Shown: piece after piece, positions 7,310 through 11,824 of the stretch
How positions within the stretch are numbered: position 1 is the first letter of the stretch
Layout of the letters: every line of letters begins with the position of its first letter
Assembly (NCBI GenBank): GCA_036340215.1
Contig: JAYYZF010000026.1
Location: forward strand, 1 to 11,824
Source of the DNA: JABJPE01 sp036340215
GTDB taxonomy: Bacteria; Pseudomonadota; Gammaproteobacteria; Comchoanobacterales; Comchoanobacteraceae
Direction: 5' to 3'
Length of the DNA: 11,824 bases
The notes under the pieces: model-generated
Told to the model about the DNA's origin: nothing
Databases searched by the model: none
Seen by the model: the letters and a program-made list of their open reading frames with translations, nothing else
Translations under genes and position numbers: made by a program

Positions 7310-8089
7310 ATGCAAACTAAATTGAAAATAAACTCTACTGCTTTTTTTGTCATAGTCAGAAAAGAAATAGCAAGATTTATGCGTATTTGGCCCCAAACCA
7401 TGCTGCCATCAGTGATAACTACTAGCTTATATTTCCTAATTTTTGGCCAGTTTTTAGGGACAAGACTAGGCACCATCCACGATATCAAATATATGACATA
7501 TATTGCTCCTGGATTTATCATAATGGTTATTATAACTAATGCCTACAACAATGTAGCATCATCTTTCTTTTCAGAGAGATTTCAAAATAGCCATCAGGAA
7601 TTCGTTTGGGCTCCAATCAGTCATCATACTATGATTTGTGGGTTCGTAATGGGTGGAGTATTACGTGGCTTATTAACAGGCTTTATGGTTACCTTAATCT
7701 CATTATTTTTTACAAAAATTCATTTATCTCATCCATTTATTATCATTTTTATAACTTTGATGACATCATTTCTATTCTCTATAGCAGGTTTTATAAACGC
7801 TCTTTTTGCGACTAGATTTGATTCAATAGCAACAATACCTAACTTTGTTTTAACTCCTTTGATTTACTTGGGTGGCGTATTTTACTCCATAGAGCTTCTA
7901 CCAAATTTCTGGCAAGAACTTTCTCTTTTTAACCCTATTTTATATATAGTCAATGCTTTTAGATATAGTATGCTTGGGGTAGCTGATGTTCCGGTTACAA
8001 CTGCTGTTACAGCTATTTTTATCATCAGTATAATACTATATGTGATATGTTATTTGCTGGTAAAAAATGGCGTTGGAGTTAAAGAATAG
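7310..8089 (+). CDS. ABC-2 type permease, YadH-like
   Basis: This 259-residue membrane subunit partners the preceding ATPase. It has about six hydrophobic segments (first near 32-50, last near 232-250). The arrangement is typical of YadH-type ABC-2 permeases: an N-terminal amphipathic stretch with RKEIARFMR, the cytoplasmic coupling region SFFSERFQNSHQEF with APISHHTM (85-108), and the conserved block LTPLIYLGGVFYSIE then LFNPILYIVNAFRY (181-219). The start ATG 7310 has AGAGG 6 bases upstream (7299-7303). Its stop codon TAG shares its last base with the GTG start of folB, so expression of the two is probably coupled. The exported molecule cannot be told from the sequence. Confidence 0.95.
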   Translation: MQTKLKINSTAFFVIVRKEIARFMRIWPQTMLPSVITTSLYFLIFGQFLGTRLGTIHDIKYMTYIAPGFIIMVIITNAYNNVASSFFSERFQNSHQEFVWAPISHHTMICGFVMGGVLRGLLTGFMVTLISLFFTKIHLSHPFIIIFITLMTSFLFSIAGFINALFATRFDSIATIPNFVLTPLIYLGGVFYSIELLPNFWQELSLFNPILYIVNAFRYSMLGVADVPVTTAVTAIFIISIILYVICYLLVKNGVGVKE

Positions 8090-8451
8090 TGACGACAATA
8101 AGCAAAGTATTTATTGATAAATTAGAGCTAGAAACCTTTATTGGTTTACATGATTGGGAGAAATCTGCAAGACAAAATGTAATTGCCGATATAGAAATAG
8201 GCGTGTTAATGCTAGAAGCAGCAGAAAAAGATGATATATCAAAAAGTGTTGATTATGAAAAATTAGCAACCCATTTATATACTTGGGCTAAACAGCATCG
8301 TTGTGAACTGTTAGAGAAATTCGCTTATGCTATTGTTACAGAAATAAAAAGTAAATTTAATAATATTACAAATATTAAGCTTAAGCTCACTAAAAAAGGG
8401 GTTGTACCCCACACTGAGGGCTGCGGTGTTATACTAGAGATAAAAATTTAG
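8089..8451 (+). CDS. folB: Dihydroneopterin aldolase
   Basis: FolB cleaves 7,8-dihydroneopterin to 6-hydroxymethyl-dihydropterin and glycolaldehyde in folate synthesis, acting as a cytoplasmic homo-octamer. The protein is 120 residues, the usual length. Seen are LETFIGLHDWEKSARQ with Glu24 and Gln29, VDYEKL with Tyr56, LLEKFA with Glu76 (pterin-binding Glu of the family), and the late lysine motif LTKKGVVPH. Most homologues have Lys-Pro at that last point; here it is Lys-Lys-Gly, so the catalytic lysine is Lys102 or Lys103. Translation starts at GTG 8089, which overlaps the permease TAG by one base, with GGAG at 8074-8077. No other folate gene is in the window, so its place behind an exporter appears to be operon packing rather than shared function. 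Confidence 0.93.
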   Translation: MTTISKVFIDKLELETFIGLHDWEKSARQNVIADIEIGVLMLEAAEKDDISKSVDYEKLATHLYTWAKQHRCELLEKFAYAIVTEIKSKFNNITNIKLKLTKKGVVPHTEGCGVILEIKI

Positions 8452-8456
8452 TATTT

Positions 8457-9563
8457 ATGCAAAATTATACAAGCCAACATATAAAACAAATAATAGCAGA
8501 ATCAGGCCCTATCTCATTTGCAGAATTTATGCAATATGCTCTATATACACCAAGCACTGGCTACTATATGTCAAATAATTATCAGATTGGCAAAAAGGGT
8601 GATTTTCATACCGCACCAGAAATTTCAGCTATGTTTGGTCACTGTATAGCGAATCAAATTAATGAATATATAAGACAAAATAATGAAATATCTATACTTG
8701 AACTTGGACCTGGTAGTGGCAAATTAGCAAAAGATATACTAGAAAATATTAAAAAACCTGAGTGCATAAAGAAGTATCTTATGTTAGAGCTTAGCCCTAG
8801 CTTAAAAGAAAAACAGAAAGAAACAACTAAGTCTATATCTAAAGTACCAATTTCACATATCAGCAAACTTCCCACTGATTTTAAGGGTATAATAATTGCT
8901 AATGAGGTTATTGATGCTATGCCTGTTCATCGTTTTAAAATTGCTAACAAATTGCATGAACAGTATGTTGAACTAAAAAATAACGAATTAATTCCTGTTT
9001 TCAAGCCTACTAAAAATAAAGATTTAATAGAGCAAGTATATGCTTTAAACCTTGATTTGCCTCTTGGTTATGAATCAGAAATTAACTTAGCTCTACCAAG
9101 CTGGATAAATAGCCTGTCAGATTGTTTAAAACAAGGAATAATTTTACTTATTGATTATGGATATGACCAACAGGAGTATTATCATCCTGAAAGAAATGAT
9201 GGCACCTTGAAATGTTTTCATCAACAAAAAGCACATAATAATCCATTCATAAACATCGGCTCACAGGACATAACAGCACATGTTGATTTTACAAAAACAG
9301 CGAAAGCAGCTCTAAAATCTAACTTAGAAATTGAAGGCTATGTCGAACAGGCACATTTCTTGCTTAACCTTGATTTAATAAATATTGCGCAACAATATTA
9401 TGCAAAAGATCCGCTAAACAGCGCTAAAGAAATGAAACTACTAACTATGCCGTCTGAAATGGGATCTCTTTGTAAGGTTCTTGGTCTTTCTAAAGGAATA
9501 ACTAAAACAAGTTTAGCTGGCTTTTGTAACTATAATAAAGTAGAGTCATTATTTAGAATCTGA
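8457..9563 (+). CDS. SAM-dependent methyltransferase, MidA/NDUFAF7 family (COG1565)
   Basis: This is a class I methyltransferase of 368 residues. In eukaryotes the family methylates an arginine of the complex I subunit NDUFS2 and is needed for complex I assembly; the bacterial role is less clear. Visible marks are SFAEFMQYALYTPSTGYY (20-37) and GDFHTAPEIS (48-57), typical of the family. The SAM-binding motif I is ILELGPGSGKLAKDI (80-94), followed by ANEVIDAMPVHRF (148-160), LLIDYGY (230-236) and the family block GTLKCFHQQKAHNNPF with SQDITAHVDF (249-278). All key regions are intact. The gene follows folB by 5 bases and precedes apaH by 13 bases, with weak ribosome sites, so it is probably read on the same transcript. 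A bacterial NuoD/NuoCD arginine is the natural guess for its target, but this is inferred. Confidence 0.93.
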   Translation: MQNYTSQHIKQIIAESGPISFAEFMQYALYTPSTGYYMSNNYQIGKKGDFHTAPEISAMFGHCIANQINEYIRQNNEISILELGPGSGKLAKDILENIKKPECIKKYLMLELSPSLKEKQKETTKSISKVPISHISKLPTDFKGIIIANEVIDAMPVHRFKIANKLHEQYVELKNNELIPVFKPTKNKDLIEQVYALNLDLPLGYESEINLALPSWINSLSDCLKQGIILLIDYGYDQQEYYHPERNDGTLKCFHQQKAHNNPFINIGSQDITAHVDFTKTAKAALKSNLEIEGYVEQAHFLLNLDLINIAQQYYAKDPLNSAKEMKLLTMPSEMGSLCKVLGLSKGITKTSLAGFCNYNKVESLFRI

Positions 9564-9576
9564 TGGTAAAGTTACT

Positions 9577-10377
9577 ATGGCAACTTACTTTATAGGAGAT
9601 GTACACGGCTGTTATGACCAGCTAATGAATCTACTAGAACTAATTTCTTATAATAGCAATACTGATACTCTATGGTTTTGTGGAGATTTGGTAAATAAAG
9701 GACCAAAGTCATACGAAACTATTAAGTTTGTTATGGATTCTAAAAACACTTATTCTATACTTGGTAATCATGACTTGCACTTTTTAGCATTATCTCAGGG
9801 TTTTCTTCCTTCTAATAAATCACATAATTTAGAAAAAATTTTAAACAGTAAACATTGTAATAATGTAATTGAATGGCTTCGTTTTAGGCCATTAACAATG
9901 CTTAAAGAAAATTTTCTACTTGTCCACGCAGGCATCTATCCAACTTGGTCAATTGAAACTTCTCAAAAGCTTGCGAAAGAAGTTGAGTCTCTTCTTCAAG
10001 GAGGAGCGTGGCTAGAATTATTAAAAAACATGTATGGTAATCAACCAAACTCGTGGGAAGATGAATTAGAAGGCTGGGAAAGAATAAGAACAATTATAAA
10101 TATTATGACTAGAATGCGCTTTCTTTCTTCTAAACTAGAGCTTGATTTCAATAAAACAGATGCTGAACTAGATAACAAACAGTTAATTCCATGGTTCCAG
10201 TTTGTAAATGATAAAATGGACAATTACTCTATTGCCTTTGGCCATTGGGCCTCGCTTCGAGGATCGCTACATAAAAAAGAATATGTAGCATTAGATGGTG
10301 GCTGTGTATGGGGAGGTAAACTAATTGCATATAGATTAGAGGATAAAAAATCATTCTTTGTAAAAAATATACTTTAA
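9577..10377 (+). CDS. apaH: Symmetrical bis(5'-nucleosyl)-tetraphosphatase (Ap4A hydrolase)
   Basis: ApaH splits Ap4A into two ADP and lowers stress-linked dinucleoside polyphosphates (also acting on NpnN RNA caps in E. coli). The 266-residue cytoplasmic protein has the metallophosphatase metal-binding motifs in order: GDVHG (7-11), GDLVNKGP (36-43), GNHD (63-66), LVHAG (115-119) and GHW (222-224). The ApaH-specific ending ALDGGCVWGG is at 238-247. The start MATYFIGDVHGCYDQL is nearly that of E. coli ApaH, which confirms ATG 9577. The only visible departure is DGG at 240-242 where E. coli has DTG. It ends the five-gene run. The AT-rich 171-base gap after it, facing a convergent gene, shows no clear terminator hairpin. 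Confidence 0.96.
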   Translation: MATYFIGDVHGCYDQLMNLLELISYNSNTDTLWFCGDLVNKGPKSYETIKFVMDSKNTYSILGNHDLHFLALSQGFLPSNKSHNLEKILNSKHCNNVIEWLRFRPLTMLKENFLLVHAGIYPTWSIETSQKLAKEVESLLQGGAWLELLKNMYGNQPNSWEDELEGWERIRTIINIMTRMRFLSSKLELDFNKTDAELDNKQLIPWFQFVNDKMDNYSIAFGHWASLRGSLHKKEYVALDGGCVWGGKLIAYRLEDKKSFFVKNIL

Positions 10378-10548
10378 ATAACTTTTTTAATAAAATATAA
10401 TTTAGATATATTAAATATACTCTTTTATAATAATTATATAGGATAAAACTAGCTAAATTAGGGCTTAGTCATAATAAATTCCTTATCCAAAATGTAAACC
10501 AATAGCAAAAATCATGTAAAAATAATATGGCAAGTTATTTGTAATGAT
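10378..10548. other. AT-rich convergent intergenic region
   Basis: This gap separates the converging apaH and Npt-like genes. It is extremely A/T-rich and I see no reading frame, tRNA or GC-rich hairpin with a U-tract. The best inverted repeat is only six base pairs, GGATAA (10441-10446) with TTATCC (10483-10488), enclosing 36 bases, too weak to call a terminator. Confidence 0.5.
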
Positions 10549-11824
10549 TTAAGTATCTAATTTAGGGCTTTTATCCGGGTTATTTCCCAACTCTTTTAAG
10601 TCATTTACTTGGTTTAAAGATTGAGGTGCTTGTGCTTTTTTTTCAAAGGTGACTTTAGCAGGTAAATCTGATGAGTGATTAATCTTATAATCACTATCAA
10701 TAGTTCTATAAACTATCGAAGCTATCGTTGTTGTGACAAAAAATGCCGCTACAATAATCCATAACATACTAGCCATTGGTATGGATAGCGTAACCATATA
10801 CTTAGTCATTGAGGCTGCTAAAAACTGTCCTATGCAACTCATTGCCGCAATAATAGGAACATATAATGATATTTCATCTTTAGTGAAAATATTATTCTGG
10901 AGAGGACTATAAAGTACATCCATAGAAACTACGGACCATAGCTCTGCAAATATATAAAACGAGGAAAATAACCAAAAATTAATGGTTCCAGCTATACCTG
11001 TAGGTAAAAGACTAAATAAGAACCCCATCACATGTAAAGAGTTACTAACTGGATATAATAAGGCGAAAGCTACTAGCATTAAGTTGAAAGCAACAATTAC
11101 GATATAAAAAGTATTTTCCTTAAATGACTCTTTACACTTATTGAATATAAAATGAGTTAAAATTATAGCTGGAATAATTAAAAATTTTAGAACAGGTAAA
11201 GCATCAACTCCAGCAGTACTGACAACAAGAGATGTTTTCAGAACAGATAAAAACGTACAGCCAAATACCAGCATTAAGCAGGTACAACCCATTAGCAACA
11301 TTTTTTTATTCGTAAAGTTGCCTAAGTAATCTGTAAAAAGTTGCCAAGTAGTTTTTTGCTCTACTAATTTTAACTTCGGAGGGGTATTTAAAGCGCCAGT
11401 TTTCTTCACTGACTTTATCCAAAACCAGAAGAAAACAGTTACTATCACAGGAAGAAACCATAAAATTCCAGAAATAGAACCGTTATAAGAGAATATAGTT
11501 AATATTATTATTAGGGCTGATATTAGACCCTTAACAGGTCTTCCACTGTACATGTTTGTGGTTTGTTGTAATTCTCTTCTATTTTTTTTAACGTCATCCC
11601 AAACCTGTAAATTAAAAACGTCGAAAATATTGTAGCGCAAAGCTTTTTGTAAGACATCTATTGTTGCCCCAATCGCAAATGAAAGATATAGAACATTTAT
11701 ATTTGGCAAACCTAACATTGTAAATAATAATAAAATATGAGACGGAAACAATACTGTTGCAAAAAACAGAACTGACAATACAATTAACGTACTTGGTAAC
11801 AGCAAACCTAAGGTTTGACGAGAC
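10549..11824 (-). CDS. Npt/Tlc-family (ATP/ADP or NTP) transporter with unusual half order; 5' truncated by the window edge
   Basis: The frame is open from the right edge (11823) to TAA at 10549-10551. A TTG at 11805 is not a convincing start, since SRQTLG precedes it in frame, so the true start is outside. Residues here are numbered from codon 11805. Residues about 40-98 match the last part of normal Npt proteins: IGATIDVLQKALRYNIFD (45-62) resembles the Rickettsia Tlc pattern IGMIQNVLSKGVKYSLFD. After a charged linker (about 131-168), residues 168-365 match the first half of Npt proteins: LSVLKTSLVV with DALPVLKFLIIP (186-212) and SSFYIFAELW (281-290). A hydrophilic tail of about 50 residues ends the protein. 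Such carriers exchange nucleotides with the host or import them. Substrate and direction cannot be read here, and the visible half order is inverted. It could be a permuted protein or a tandem fusion. Confidence 0.8.
   Translation of the reverse strand, partial: SRQTLGLLLPSTLIVLSVLFFATVLFPSHILLLFTMLGLPNINVLYLSFAIGATIDVLQKALRYNIFDVFNLQVWDDVKKNRRELQQTTNMYSGRPVKGLISALIIILTIFSYNGSISGILWFLPVIVTVFFWFWIKSVKKTGALNTPPKLKLVEQKTTWQLFTDYLGNFTNKKMLLMGCTCLMLVFGCTFLSVLKTSLVVSTAGVDALPVLKFLIIPAIILTHFIFNKCKESFKENTFYIVIVAFNLMLVAFALLYPVSNSLHVMGFLFSLLPTGIAGTINFWLFSSFYIFAELWSVVSMDVLYSPLQNNIFTKDEISLYVPIIAAMSCIGQFLAASMTKYMVTLSIPMASMLWIIVAAFFVTTTIASIVYRTIDSDYKINHSSDLPAKVTFEKKAQAPQSLNQVNDLKELGNNPDKSPKLDT

Noticed and set aside
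7606..7815. 69-residue plus-strand frame inside the ABC permease
   Set aside because: Out-of-frame shadow of a well-supported permease; its aromatic-rich composition follows from the frame shift.
9902..10223. Two minus-strand frames opposite apaH
   Set aside because: Antisense to a strongly conserved gene with all motifs intact; no supporting signals.
10441..10488. GGATAA/TTATCC inverted repeat between apaH and the Npt-like gene as a bidirectional terminator
   Set aside because: Only six pairs with a 36-base loop and no adjacent U-tract; too weak.

Overview
The window is AT-rich (roughly one third G+C by eye) and densely coded. It holds eleven supportable protein genes and no visible tRNA, rRNA, CRISPR array or insertion sequence. 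The gene content suggests a Gram-negative gammaproteobacterium with a host-associated, possibly intracellular, lifestyle: a long-form QueF, DapF, FolB, an E. coli-like ApaH, a NarK/Pht-like MFS carrier, and a protein of the Npt/Tlc nucleotide transporter family, which is known mainly from intracellular bacteria and plastids. The Francisella/Fastidiosibacteraceae or Legionellales neighbourhood is a guess from this combination, not a demonstrated placement.

Layout. (1) Bases 1-2988, + strand: two tandem paralogous membrane proteins. The first is cut by the left window edge. The second has a GT-C glycosyltransferase-like N-terminal loop, many membrane segments and a C-terminal soluble domain shared with the first. 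(2) Bases 3021-6010, + strand: a good sigma70-type promoter, then an MFS transporter overlapping queF (preQ0 reductase), followed by a divergent dapF (diaminopimelate epimerase). (3) Bases 5980-6195, - strand: a small two-helix membrane protein with a strong ribosome binding site; its 3' end overlaps dapF. (4) Bases 6388-10377, + strand: a compact five-gene run, with an ABC-2 exporter (ATPase and permease), folB, a MidA/NDUFAF7-type methyltransferase and apaH; gaps are 13 nt or less. (5) Bases 10549-11824, - strand: an Npt/Tlc-family transporter cut by the right edge, in which the visible part carries C-half motifs followed by N-half motifs, the reverse of the usual order.

How the genes may work together. 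MFS-queF looks like a 7-deazaguanine (queuosine precursor) unit because the two genes overlap, although the transporter's substrate is not shown by sequence. dapF serves lysine/peptidoglycan synthesis, folB serves folate synthesis, and apaH removes Ap4A. The methyltransferase family assists respiratory complex I in eukaryotes. The ABC exporter's substrate is unknown. The strongest candidates for something new are the apparently permuted or fused nucleotide transporter, the MFS-queF coupling, and the conserved two-cysteine domain shared by the tandem membrane proteins.
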